Assembly: GCF_000003815.2 (NCBI RefSeq)
Contig: NC_049979.1
Coordinates: 26,862,639-26,926,638, forward strand
DNA: 64,000 nucleotides
Reading direction: 5' to 3'
DNA from: Branchiostoma floridae
Taxonomy: Eukaryota; Chordata; Leptocardii; Amphioxiformes; Branchiostomatidae
A program made the translations under genes and the position numbers. Numbering within the stretch: the first letter of the stretch is position 1; each line of letters begins with the position of its first letter. The notes beneath the pieces are model-generated. The model was given only the letters and a program-made list of their open reading frames with translations. It did no database searches and was not told the origin of the DNA. Positions 40,067 to 53,000 of the stretch are shown in pieces.

Positions 40067-40834
40067 TCATGGACCCTTCTGCTATCTAATCGGGGTATAT
40101 GGACGGAAGGGTTGTGAGGTTCTTTGGTAGTTAGATAGGTGGGGCTATTGTGTCGGTGTAGGTCGATTGTATTGTTGGCCTCCTGTTGGATGATCGTAGT
40201 ACTGTAGCAACAAAACTTTGATTCTTGAAGTACTGTGGTGTTGACTTTTGGTTGGAGATTTTTGAGGTTCAAAGCAATTTCTGTAGATCAGCAAAATCAT
40301 GTTTATCTTAATGTTTGCGTTTAGGGTCGAATAGGGATTGAATGTTATGATATTTGGTACGTGGGTAGGCGTTGTGAACAGGGCCGTTTTGAATTATTTC
40401 ATGACCCTCTCTTGGTTGACCTTGGTACTGCATGAGGGAGTATTATAACCTTCCTGACGTAAGCGGAAATAACTGGGTATGTACCAGCAATTACCGAGGA
40501 TTGGTAATGTCACCTGCCGTGTTCTAGCGGAATAGCAATGAGGTGCAGAATTGGATTACGGCAGCGCATCTGAGTGAAGTTCTCATGCAGATGGGAAAAG
40601 GTGAGTGACATTGTCTAAGCCGAAAACCGTGAAACATTTCAAGCAAACACGCACAGATTTTAGAGGTCATACAAACACACAATATGAACACGCTGAGGTC
40701 TGATGGCATTTTCGCGGCTGACATTCTTACATACAGTGGTTTCATATACCCCCCACTCACATTAGGCGAAAATCGATCGGACGACGAGTCTGCGAGCTCT
40801 AAATTACGAGGAGGCATGACCCTGATGCCGACAA
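40067..40834. other. intergenic, short repeat words only
   Basis: Around 40760-40790, just before the gap, the word 'gcgaaaatcgatcggacga' matches the flank of the 21786 gap. No gene recognised. Confidence 0.4.
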
Positions 40835-41064
40835 NNNNNNNNNNNNNNNNNNNNNNNNNNNNNNNNNNNNNNNNNNNNNNNNNNNNNNNNNNNNNNNNNN
40901 NNNNNNNNNNNNNNNNNNNNNNNNNNNNNNNNNNNNNNNNNNNNNNNNNNNNNNNNNNNNNNNNNNNNNNNNNNNNNNNNNNNNNNNNNNNNNNNNNNNN
41001 NNNNNNNNNNNNNNNNNNNNNNNNNNNNNNNNNNNNNNNNNNNNNNNNNNNNNNNNNNNNNNNN
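40835..41064. other. assembly gap (230 N)
   Basis: A run of 230 N. Open frames drawn across it are meaningless. Confidence 1.
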
Positions 41065-41564
41065 TGGGGACGTAAAAGATGTTGGAAGGAAAAGATGGGT
41101 CCCACTACAATTAGGTAGTGGAAGTTTTATCTACATCAATCAACGTTGAACCATCTATCAACATTCTGGCTTTCTGGACTTGTACTCTAATGAAACAATG
41201 TCCGCAATCCAGGGTAATAAAGAGCGTACTGTGGGACCCAATCGCCCGGCAACCGCAAGAGAACGCACACTTTGATTACCTCTGTTACTTAACTTTAAGG
41301 CTTTATTGACTCAATCATATGGATGCCTTCCTCTCGGAACTAACTCTAACACTGAGGAGGGATTGTGAAAAAAAAGTTTTTTTTTTAAATGTACCTTCGT
41401 GAAATCTAAGTTGTCAGGAAAGTTGAAAAATGACTAAACACACAGAATATGGTAACATCAACTCTCGTATTCCACTGGTTGCCATAATACCGCCACATAA
41501 ACAACTAGAATTCGCCGAACTTCGCGTATCGTCTTCAAAAGTTTTTGGCAAAAACGCCCCTGCT

Positions 41565-41870
41565 ATCCCAAAACTAGACGCTAGGGAGCCCAAACTTATG
41601 CCACTAATTCCTGAGCACAAGAGCTATCTAACAACCGAAAATCGTGACCATAGCTTTTTTCAGAACACGAGATAGCAAACCCGTAAGGTGCACTGCAGTA
41701 CCAAGGGAAGCCGCTAGGTGGCCCAAAATCTTATTATTTCCAGCTTTCATCACACCCCACAAACACACTAAGTCTGAAACCAATCTATTCAGCCAATCTA
41801 TTCAGCCGTTCTCTATTCAGAGTTATCTTGTTCACAGACAGACACACAAACGCTACTGAAAATATAACCT
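41565..41870. repeat. dispersed GCCGCTAGG repeat
   Basis: 'acgctagggagcccaaac', 'gagctatctaacaaccgaaaatcgtgacc' and 'gaagccgctaggtggcccaa', ending 'tgttcacagacagac', are the blocks also seen at 53328-53600 and 54860-54965. Confidence 0.6.
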
Positions 41871-43374
41871 CCATGACATTTCAATGTGGCGGCATGGCAA
41901 CTGGTTGAATTATGGAGTTGATGCTATACTCAACAATAGAGTCTTCATTTTAGTTCTTTAACATCTTCTTCTTGACTGTGGAATTGACTCTGGAATTTAT
42001 GACGTTTGCATTGACGTTTATTTTCTGCAATTTACGGTATATATATAGGTTCATCTCCATGTGATGGAGCTCGAGGAAAATTGATGCGTGCGTAGTCATC
42101 CATATAATCAAAGCAACATGGCCTACCAGCAAATGAACCACTAGTTGCAAGCTAACAAGCAAAGTTATTCCTTTGGCGAATCACGGCCCGGGTGTCAGTG
42201 AACTTTTCCCAATTCAATGGAGACTTTGATATTAGAGACGCCACTCTATACATTTGTATCTGCCAACTTGGAGGATATAACCCCTCAAAACCTCGTCAGG
42301 TAACAAGCAGTTTCGAAGGCGTAATCACGAAGTTGAACAGGGTACGAGTGCTTTTGATTGCCTCCGTGGCTATGTCTGTACGGAGTGCATAAAAGGTGAA
42401 AGAAACCTCATTTCTAAGATGAACTTAGGACGGCGTGTCAGTGATACTCTATTACTTGAGGCGCTGTGCTGAAAGTTGCCTGTCAGGTCATTCGCTTCTG
42501 TCAAGGTCGTTCTGGTATGAACATTGGTGGAGCCAAGAGAGGGTCATCTGCATGTGATATGAGACAATAACGGATCCCCTGATACCCAATCACTGAGACC
42601 CAATCACTCAGTCCCACAGCAGACAGTTACTATTGATTGCGCATGCTGGCACTGTTAGTTCCTGTGGACGTCCCCCCCCCACCCCAAACCAGCTGTCAGC
42701 CAATCAGAGAACAGGCTTTCCATTTTCAAAAGCTGTCTCGCATGTATAAGGGTAACCTCAATGATATTCATAAGCAGGGCGGTCAGGAACTAAGGGTGAC
42801 GATTAATAGAGCAGGGTACATCCAGAAAGGCAGTTTGGCTGTTGGATGTCCCTGCATAGGAGGATCGATGCAGGAATCAAGCAGAACCAGCCGGAATGAA
42901 AAATTATATTTGCAAAATTCGTGCAACATTCGGGTGGGAATTCCAAATGGACATTCTATCCCCTTCACAACAAAAAGAATGAGCCGAAATGCCGTCAGAC
43001 TAAATATTCTTTGTCAATTCCTGTGTATTTTCGGTGTATTCTAAACATTCCCACTGCATTTCAGATATTCTTTTGACCATATTCTGGCAGGATTTGAAGT
43101 GACTTGCCGTTTCGGTGCTCAATCAAATGAAATAAGAAAGTATCGAATAATAATGTTGTAATGCCGTAGAATGTGGTCATACTTCAGTTAGAATACAATT
43201 TGAATGCAGCTGCAAAATTATCACATATATGCCACGAATTTTAGAAAAAAAACTCGGACACTTATTTCCTAGAATGGCAAAGTCCATTTCAAAATGAAAG
43301 AATATGTGAAAGAACAAAATGAAGAATCAATTTTTCACTATACGAAACTGTGTGCTCAGTCATTTGTTCCTGAC
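41871..43374. other. intergenic, no feature recognised
   Basis: No splice-supported exon and no domain. The open frame at 42637-43044 (+) has no recognisable motif. Confidence 0.45.
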
Positions 43375-43612
<238 letters not shown>

Positions 43613-43724
43613 TTAGATTTCATATAAACGCATTTTTTTCTTCATCGGCACACTCTCATCAAGTTTGCTGCTCGCCAATGATGTCATTCATATAATAGAG
43701 ATAGAGAGGGGCAGGTACAAAAAA

Positions 43725-44155
43725 CTGTCAGTTGACGAGAGATTATAAATACTGTTCAGGGAAAGCATTGAAAGATGAGCTACATTTTATTTGTCAATGT
43801 TTACATTACAATTCCGAAAGAAACTTTTCCTTGACATCTGCAAATCTTTCCCAAGCTAATCGATCTTATCGACCAACAACAACAAAAAAATCTTCTTGCT
43901 TAAGTCGTCAAACCCCTATGAAAATAATGGACAATTCATCTCCCACTGCATACGGAAAATAAGTCAAACCCATCAAATAGCTTAAGTAGAAGTAGATTTA
44001 GATTAGAAATTATTTCTCTTTTGATTCATCTATAGTTCTCATATTTTCTTCTCTGCTAAGAATACAAGTAAGTATACCACTACTTTACTTTGTCTGCAAT
44101 TAGCCCTCGGGCGCATGAACTTGCAATAAAGATTATTATTATCAAAATCGAATCA
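43725..44155 (+). pseudogene. LINE C-terminal fragment and 3' tail
   Basis: The plus-strand frame reads YKYCSGKALKDELHFICQCL then HYNSER, the '(C..C)...DE.HF...C..Y...R' terminus of LINE reverse transcriptases. The tail 'caattagccctcgggcgcatgaacttgcaataaagattattattatc' is the sequence seen inverted at 4903-4965 and 20505-20550. Confidence 0.65.
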
Positions 44156-44512
44156 ACACGACCCAAAGATCGGAGTAACTGATAATGGAAGTCAAGAAAT
44201 CCAGGAAAAATAATTAACCTGGAGACCGAGCTCACGGTAGGAGTAACAATTTAGTGATACCCTATGGTGGCAAAAACTCCCACGGCAAATCATTCTTCTT
44301 ACTTGGCTAAATTTTCATCGATTTTTTTTTCAGCCAGGGCACTTGGTCTTGCGGAGCCTGGCTGATTGCTTTCGTGATCGAGAATGATGTAAGAGAAGGA
44401 ATCGAAGTTGAAAGGGACAAAGTTTATTCTCCCGCACGCTGAACTTATAGGACAGGATGACTGAGATATTCCGTGGTGTAATTGGTTATAATCGAACGCT
44501 TCAAGGGAGAAC

Positions 44513-44941
44513 TAGGGGTGTGTACCGCTACAGAAAATTCAGGTCCAGGTCCGGTTCAGGTACAGAAAATCAGGTCCTGGTCCGGACCTGATTCAGTATG
44601 TGAAAACATATGAATGGACGATACTCAAAACAGTGGTCCTTTTCGCTACCAAGAGGTATGTTTTGTGGAGTATTTGACTCCCACTGGCGTTCTAAAATCC
44701 TGCAATACTAACTGCCTCTGTATGATTGACTGTAAAACTTTGTAGAAATGAAGAAAATGTCTACTGTGCTTAGCTCTTGTTATTTTTTTTCGGCAGGTAA
44801 GCCCCCAAACGTAAGGATTTCTTATCATATAATCTGTTTATTTCTAATAGGTCCATCATCCGGTCAACCGAATTTTTTCAAGTCCGTTTTTTTCCGGACT
44901 GGTCCGATAAGAAAAACCGGTTTTGTACCGGTACATCCCTA
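44513..44941. mobile_element. hAT-type MITE with perfect 8-bp target duplication
   Basis: The element begins TAGGGGTGTGTACCG and ends CGGTACATCCCTA, which are inverted ends. GGGAGAAC is directly repeated on both sides (44505-44512 and 44942-44949). Eight-base duplications are typical of hAT insertion. Subterminal CCGG(T/A)CC words are frequent inside. 429 bp, no transposase. Confidence 0.85.
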
Positions 44942-44949
44942 GGGAGAAC

Positions 44950-46058
44950 AGTTTATATATAATCCATGAAAGGGTGACTTTCGTAGAGAAGTAAGATAAC
45001 TTTTTAGGGAGCGGTCACAAGTGAGTACGTATATATAGTAAGTCCGTATGTGTCTCGTATGGACATTCTTTTGATTTAGGTAAAGTTACAAATAGGAAGA
45101 AGTGGTACTTAACGTCAATGTTTACTGTACAGCCTGGCTACAAACTTTACATAAGCCCAGAAATTTGGACACAAAACTCATACGGAATGGATATACGCAC
45201 TCGGTTGACCACTCTCTTAAATATTCTAATCAAGTTTAATATATATCTTTTGTAACTTTTTCCTTATGCAAACTTGGTATCTTTTTTCACATCGTGTGCC
45301 AGATTTTAAATATGAATTGAATTATATACCCGGAATGAAATTGGCCTTTATATCAATATGGATGGATTCAACAATTGAGTCAAAATATGTTTGCAATTTA
45401 AAATGTTACAGATGACACAGAAGATACAAAATATTACTTCGTTACAGTTACCCACATTTCGTGGATACAAAACTATTCGATACTATCAGTTGTCAAATGT
45501 AAACACCAATGTTGTAATGTCTATTGCCAAATATGTAATCTGCTTCGTACAACATACATTGGCTCACAGTTGGACACGTTTACACAAGTGAACGCTATAG
45601 CCTAGTTTAGCAGAATTTTGTAGGTTTGCATAATAGGACTTTCATACATGTAACATATCTTATTTATGGGAGGTGAAGCACAGGGCATTGTGCCAAATGA
45701 GTGGACTTAATTGCATGAACAATATGTGTAATTTGGGTGGAGAACATCATCATTAATGAATCATAAAAGATGCCAATTACAGATTTGTATTATCAACGAC
45801 ACAATGTAACACAATCAATGTACAAGGGCTCTAAACATTTCATACAGGTATGGGGTCTTTGAGCTCTTGTTGAAAAAATTAATCAATAGCCAGCAAATTT
45901 TCATTTGTAAGCTTCCATTGTTTCCTCATTAATGAATTAAGAAATATTTGTATACTGTTGTACTGAATATACAGGGCACGAAAGAGTTCTAAAAATGTTT
46001 TTTTAGACCAAATGGGTGACAAAATCAAGATTTATTTTTTCTATCAGAATGTATCAGC
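44950..46058. other. intergenic, no feature recognised
   Basis: AT-rich, no exon or repeat family recognised. Confidence 0.45.
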
Positions 46059-46202
46059 TACAAACGTACGTTTGCTTATCTTGAGATGCACTAATGGTTT
46101 GCAGTAATTATAAAGTATGTTTCTTTTAATTAGACAGAATAGTTATTTTCTAACAGCTACAGACTATTAGGAGCTATCGTGCGAACCTACGTTTGTAGCT
46201 TT
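46059..46202. repeat. short inverted-repeat element
   Basis: CAGCTACAAACGTACGTTTGC at the left pairs with GCGAACCTACGTTTGTAGCTTT at the right. About 144 bp, a MITE-like fold-back. The left arm also contains a self-complementary ACGTACGT-type core. Confidence 0.6.
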
Positions 46203-46900
46203 GATCATTATGTACATGAAAAACATAGTATAATTGCAGCTGTTTTTACCAAAGTGTTGTATTTTGTCTTGGAAAACAGTATTAAGGGCAATAAACTTGA
46301 TTTTGATGACGCCATATGGTCGAAAAATCGTATTTAGAATTCTCTCGTGTCTACCTATCGATATTCAGAACAACTACCATTCTTTCTTATTTAGTTGATG
46401 AGAAAACAATTATATAGAAGGTCAAAATTTGGCCAGGGAGAAAACCATAACATGAAATGTTTTTTTTTAATTGAACCTTTGGGCCTTCGTAGTTTTTAGG
46501 CCACTTTCTGTATGTTGAACTTCACTGCATTGTGTATGATGCAATGTAATCAATTATGAATAAGTTTACAGGATTGCAGGAATATGGACGTAAATGGCGT
46601 ATTGGAATACTGCGATATGCACTTTAAACGTTTCAGTCTGTTACAATACATTCTCTCTATTGGAAGTGTCACATATGCATTGGCCTAAATACGTAGATAT
46701 TGGGTCGGGACATAACATATATAAATTGTGTTTACCTTTGGTAAGGGTGTACTAGATATACATGTGATTGTATTCATTAATTTTTGTCTCTCTACAGTAC
46801 AGGCGGTACATAGAGAGAAATGTCTCCTTTAAACGTTCTTCACTATATGACGAAGGTGTTTGGCATCAGGGGCAGAGTGTAAAAAAGATTGGAAACAATT

Positions 46901-47030
46901 TTACATCCGAGTAGTCCTGTCTGTACGTGAGGCACGTGGTGCGAAGCGCCTCCGGTTGCCGTGGTTCATCTGAATGTCGGGACCGTCTCGCAAGTTGGTC
47001 GAATCTCTGCCAGTCAGACGGCTGTAGCCA
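46901..47030 (-). CDS. PTTG1IP-like gene, last exon
   Basis: It follows TGAACCCTGTAG; the 43 codons include GYSRLTGRDSTNLRDGPDIQ then MNHGNRRRFAPRA, basic, ending TAA at 46903-46901. QMNHGNRRRF parallels QMNPNNWRFW of the gene at 5839-7730, and both last introns are phase 2, which supports common ancestry of the exon. Confidence 0.7.
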
Positions 47031-50000
47031 CTACAGGGTTCAGTAGCAATGACGCAGTTAGCATGTAGCCTTTCATGAAACCAATCCTGATAATCTACCT
47101 TAGATCAACCCTTTTACGCCGCCGTCATTTTTACCCATAAGGTTAGCTATGTATGTCGAGAAGAATATTTTGCATCAATTATGTATTGTACTCGTTAGCA
47201 ATGGTCAACAGTCAACATATCCTGTCATGAAAGCAACATTGCTCATCCACCTACGGTTAGCCACTCTATCACACCATTCTTTCCATCATTGCTTAAGGTT
47301 AGCTGTACATGTCGAGAAGAATGGATGTACGATATACATCTATTACTGCTCTGTGAAGATCAGACATGCTCGGTGTCATTGACAAAAGGTAGTGGAAGCT
47401 TCAACTGAAATGCCTGGTCGTTTCCAAAAGTACATCCTGTAGTTTGTCTAACTTAACGTATCTTATTACCTGGACATCTAAACTTCATAGACGAAATGCG
47501 GGGTTTTCTACAGGCTTTCATAGAGCAACTCACCCTCTGCTTGACCTTTTACAACAGCAACAGGGACAACAACAGTAGCAACAGCAGCAGAAAAGGCCTA
47601 CCAGAAGAACTCCAAGAATCACCGCAGCGATCTCAGTAACCCTAAGTCATGTTTCGGCCTTTCAGCCTAATTAACTGCTGCCCTTACTTTCATGCGTTGT
47701 ACAATGATTACTTGATGTTTTTGTCTGGAATTGCTGACATGTTTTGAATCTAAATATTGATTGGATGCAATCTGACTATATTCATTTCACATATACCTTA
47801 TGCATATCTCAATATTAATATAATAAGCACTTGACAATGTTGGTACCATCAAACACCTTGTGCATCGCACAGAAATATTTTTTCAGTACAAATTTGGTAT
47901 GTACGCATTCAGCTAAGACCAATCTACAACATCCTGTTGAGACTATATCTATAACTGTAACTAGAAGAAAGATATTTTATGATATTTACAAAGTTTTGAC
48001 AAAAGCAGACCCTTGGAAATATTCATGAAGCCATAGCTTAGCACTAGAACCCTCTAAGAAAACAGTCTCAACAGGAGATTGTTGTGCAACTTGTCTACTT
48101 TCCAACCATATGTTTTGTAAGTTGGAAGAATATTGTCTCGGTATGCACAACTTCGTTAAAAAAAGTACTACAATATTTAGACTTTTGGCATCTGTAGATG
48201 TGAAATCTGATCTTCTTGTTGTGATTTGTGAACAATATGGCCAATTAACTTGTTGGTATAGCGCCCTCACAGTAGGAAAGCAGACTACCTGGCCAGAACA
48301 ATGGGTAGTCCCAGACTTGTTCACACCTTTACCTCGCTCTGGCTTACCTGCCAGACGCAGCTTGGGTTGCTTTTAAAAACAATGCTTAACATGTTTTCAA
48401 GTATAGGTGGCCGGTGCAAATAATTGTCTTAACCCTATTACAACTTTTCAAAAACAGTTGTAAAACACTAGTTTCCAAGAAAATTATGGTCAGGCCTATG
48501 ATATATAAGAGACTATACAAATGCACAGCAATGCATTATCAATGTGTATCCCCAATTCTAACAAATTTAAAGGAAACAAACATTTATCAGTCCACAGCAA
48601 ACCCAGTATAGTAGGGATAAGGGGTTGGTGGGGAATTCGTCTGAAATTTCTGATGTTTTTTTTTTCTCTCCAAGTCCATCAAAGAAATCACTGATTATTT
48701 TTGAGTCTTGAATCCCTTTTTGTATTGAAGACGACTATCTTGCGCAAACAAGCAACTTTTTAAGTCAAGGAAAAGTCAGATTACTGTGAAATCAGTTTAT
48801 GTAATTCAAAACTCCAGGAGTCTGGCGGAAGTCAATTATAAAACCTCCTTGCTGAAGTAAGTTGAAGTTATTACTAATATCCTGTAAAAAGCCAAAATGT
48901 GGATCTAACGTTACCAGACTAAAAACACTAGAAATTTGTAACACAGTAAACATTTTTGGATTTGAACACATCGTTATGTTTCTGAAAGAAACATACTTAG
49001 CATTGTTTTTACTGGACTACTGGCCTGTGTTATTTTTGTTTCTTCCGTGGCCAGCCAGAAAAAGTACTGTGATGTAGGCTAAAACAGATTATAACGAACA
49101 TTTATAAAGATCGCTATTCTGTAATGGTTATATAGACCCACTTTGGAAGTTTATTATCTATTATTGTTTTCTTAAGCATAACGTTATATCTTATACATAC
49201 AACTCTTTCATATTGCGAACAGGGCATTGCAAGTTTGACAATGGCCTTTTATTTCGCTTTTTTTGTGACAAATTTTCTCTTCCCTTCGGAAACATACGGA
49301 AATTTTTTTTTGAAAATGTGGCCTTTCTAGTTCAATTTGTTTCAATACACATCCTAGCTTGGATTCCCAAACAGCCCTGTGTGGTGACCATTCACACTTC
49401 ACGTGGTGCCAGGTACCTTCTCACCTGGCCCAGCAGCACCCCACCTGAAAAGTTTTCACACTAGGTGGAGAGGGGGCAATTAGTGAACAATAGGGAAAAT
49501 CTGTGAAAATTGGGGTCAAAGTTGGTTGCTATGCGTTGCTAGGAGAGCCAACACCCACTTTGCTGGGGGTCCCCGAACATGACTTAACCGCTGAGAGATG
49601 AGCACAATCGCCAGGAAAGTGACTAAAGGAAACAGGGAATAGGTTATCGTTGTTGATATGTAGGTATGTAGGTGAAGAGTCCCAAATTTAGACTATCGTC
49701 TACTTGCCTATCCTGACTGGGCTTTTTGGGCCTTCCCTGGCCTGAAGGGGGGGGGGGGGGCTCATTCGACCCCCCCTTCGTACTTTCAAAACGGCTTACT
49801 GTACGATCACCAAATTTGCAGGGGGGTTGTGCTCATCGAGTTGTATAATTCCTAAAATTTTTATATCATTATGACGTAATATGACGTAATTATGACGTCA
49901 TTAATTGATATTTTTGGCTAAAATGGGGAATTCCCATAATACCTAAATATGTCACTCCAAAAGTTACCAATAAAGGTTTCTTATTAATATTCAAGTGTTA

Positions 50001-53000
50001 TAAGACTTCTGTTGTCAAAACCGACGCAACGACGTCAAAATGACGTCATAGAATGACGTCATCTGTAGTTTAGCTATCCGCCATCTTGGATTATGAACCT
50101 TAAATTTTTCAAGATACATTTTTTTCAACATATAACGCTAAAACCCCATGGAAGTGGATTAAAAACGTTCACATGAATGTTTTCTGTAAGAAAATACCAC
50201 GTAATGATGAAATCTGAGTGAAAATAAGCTTGTTATACTTAAAATCATGATATTGTCGGCCATCTTGGATTTTGACCAATTACGTCATCTCATTAGCATA
50301 ATTTATGAATATTTAATTATAAATGTTAAACTAAGATGTGTTAGATATTAAAGATATATGAAAAGAAGTTTAGTTTAGCAAAAAAATCTTAAAATCCCAT
50401 TGTTTAAACCAAAATTAGTGATTTTTGTAAAATTTGCTTTTCAGAATCCCGTTGCCATGGCAACACAAATTCATAAACTTACCCAATTTTTTTAAAATTG
50501 TTGCCAACAATATTTTAGGAAAACTCACCAAGTTTGGTTGTTCTAGCACAAGCCGTTTGGGAGCTATAGGAGGTCAAAGTCGGCGCGGGCACTTTTAGCC
50601 CCCCCCCCAGTCTGGATAGGGTTAACTTGGTACGGTATCAACAAATTGAGGTTATATTCATTGTGTATTTTGATGTACGTTAAAAATCGCCCTGGTGCCC
50701 CCAAATCTTATCATTTCTTTTATATTAGCAACATCCAGAAGGTACAGAAGGTCCTGAGTTCAAATCCCGCCGTGTCACCGATCTTGCGCCCTTGGGAAAG
50801 GCACTTTGCACGACTTTCCTATATAGGCTACAAAAGTCTTCAGCAAATTGAAGTTGGTAGCCTCAAAAACGAAAAAAAAATCTTTTAAGGAACTAATTAT
50901 AAATGTCAATCCACAACCCAAGTCGAGTCATATTTTTCACAAACACACACGCACGCGTACATAAACACACACATGCGCGCGCACACACACAAACACAGAC
51001 ACGCACGCACGCACGAACACACACACAAACACAAATTTAAACGAAAGCGCGGACACACACATGCTCAAACACGAACACAGTACAAAAAAAAAACTATTGC
51101 CTTCTTGGTTACAATATTTGTGAGCCCTTGAATCAATGGTATTCTCAGACTGACAAAACTTACATGTGCAACTGATGAGCCAGCGAGCCTCAGCCAGCGG
51201 ACACTCGTGTAGTGGTAGGACATCTCTAGCCGGGTACAGACGACAGGTGTGGTCCTGGTAACAGTAGTAACACTGAGGAGGTAAACAACAACGTGAGGGC
51301 ATCACATTTGTTCTGTCTGAATCAGTTAGATTTGTGTTGTCAACACAGCCTTTCAATATATAGGTACGTAACTTCGGAAATGCTTTGACTGTTAATACAA
51401 ACCAGGGCTAATTTGCATAATCATTTAGGTCAGCTTATTAATCCACAGAACTTCATAAAAGGACAATCAAGCATATGACAAATGTGATTGAGAAATGTCG
51501 AAATATCGACAGACATCAATTCTACAAATTTATTAGTTGAAATCATAACCCCCGAACACACCAACCTGCCATTTCTCAATGCATTCGCCACAGGAGTTGT
51601 ACTGGCTACAGTCTGAAAAACAACCAAAGAAACAACCGTCAAACAATTGACCCTCTGACATACAGGTTTGATATAATTGACCCTATGACCCACCCTGATG
51701 TGACGTAACCATCTGTCAGTGACTAAATAAACTGCCGAGTGAGCGAAGCTGACGAAGTGGTTTATAAGATGGTATACGGCACTAACTAAGGGATGTTACC
51801 GTAATAACAGAGGGGTCACTAACGCTTGTACCGTATAGTCAATTCAAACTAACACCGTGTTATAAAGTTAAAGTCTTATCATTTCTTTGAGTGTGTACTG
51901 TTTGAATTTGGGGTTTTGGCTCAAACATTCGAAAAATTATGCCACACAATGCCACAGACATGCTTTGTTCTATAGTAAAACTTGGACTTTGTATTTTGTG
52001 TTTCGTGTCGAATAAACAGATGGGGCTCACGTGCTAGACATTCGATAAAATGTCATCTAAATTAATGAAAGATTTGCACATTTCGAGTAATAGTGCACCT
52101 GACACTAGCAAAAGTGCAAAAGAATTCAAGAAACTCAATGCCATAAGCAGCTACAATCACATCTTAACTTAATGTGAAACTGCAATAAATGTAACTTTTA
52201 ACCATCGTCCGTAGATTGGATAACCGTAAATACCGTGTTTTAGATACAACGAATAAAGGTTACCCACGATTCCATTCTTTTGCCTTTAAAGTCATTTCAA
52301 ACTAGAGTTCCACGAACACATACCTTTGCCAAATAAACCAGGTTTGTTATGTAGAATGATGTCTGTAGACAAATGCGTTACTCATTTCATTTTCTTCATA
52401 ATTATATGCTTGGAGTTGGTTTATAAAATTTCGGCATTGATTATGCAAATTAGATCCCAAGTTACAATTATTTGATATCAAATTGTATCAAGCATAACTT
52501 AAGCTATCAGCATACCAAAAATCATGATGATCCTTTGATCCATTCTTGACTTATTCTCTTTCAAAGTCTTTAAATACACCTCTTACTCTCTTCCCTCTTT
52601 CTCAGTTACATATGTGACAACTTTGATGAAAGTACTATAATGGAATGCAGTGGATTTATAAACTTTTCCTCATCAATTATGCAAATTAGCTGTTAATTTG
52701 CATAATAAGTATCACATTATATAAGTCTTCACTTAGGCTATCTACATGCCAAAAATCATGACGATCCGTCAACACGTTCACATTTTCTCATTAATTATGC
52801 AAATGAGATCATCATTTGCATGATAAATATGTATTGACATTTCTCTCTTTCTCAGCTACATATGTGACAAGTTTTAAAGTCCTATCATGGAACGTAGTGA
52901 ATTTATAAAATATCCTCATTAATTATGCAAATTAGCTGTTGATTTGCATAATTGGTATCTCATTATGTTTGTCTTCACTTACGCTACCTACATACCAAAA

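Larger units (their letters stand above)
47642..51163 (-). other. large intron of the PTTG1IP-like gene
   Basis: It holds the dispersed repeat at 49760-50620, a SINE fragment at 50748-50820 and a CA-rich repeat at 50937-51085. If the gene has an extra small exon, it should be here; none was recognised. Confidence 0.5.

Noticed and set aside
40524-41118. Open frames running across the 230-N gap
   Set aside because: They consist largely of undetermined residues and have no recognisable flanking domain.
49900-50060. Cluster of TGACGTCA sites as a cAMP-response enhancer
   Set aside because: The palindromes belong to a dispersed repeat also found inverted at 30060-30362, and nothing ties them to a promoter here.
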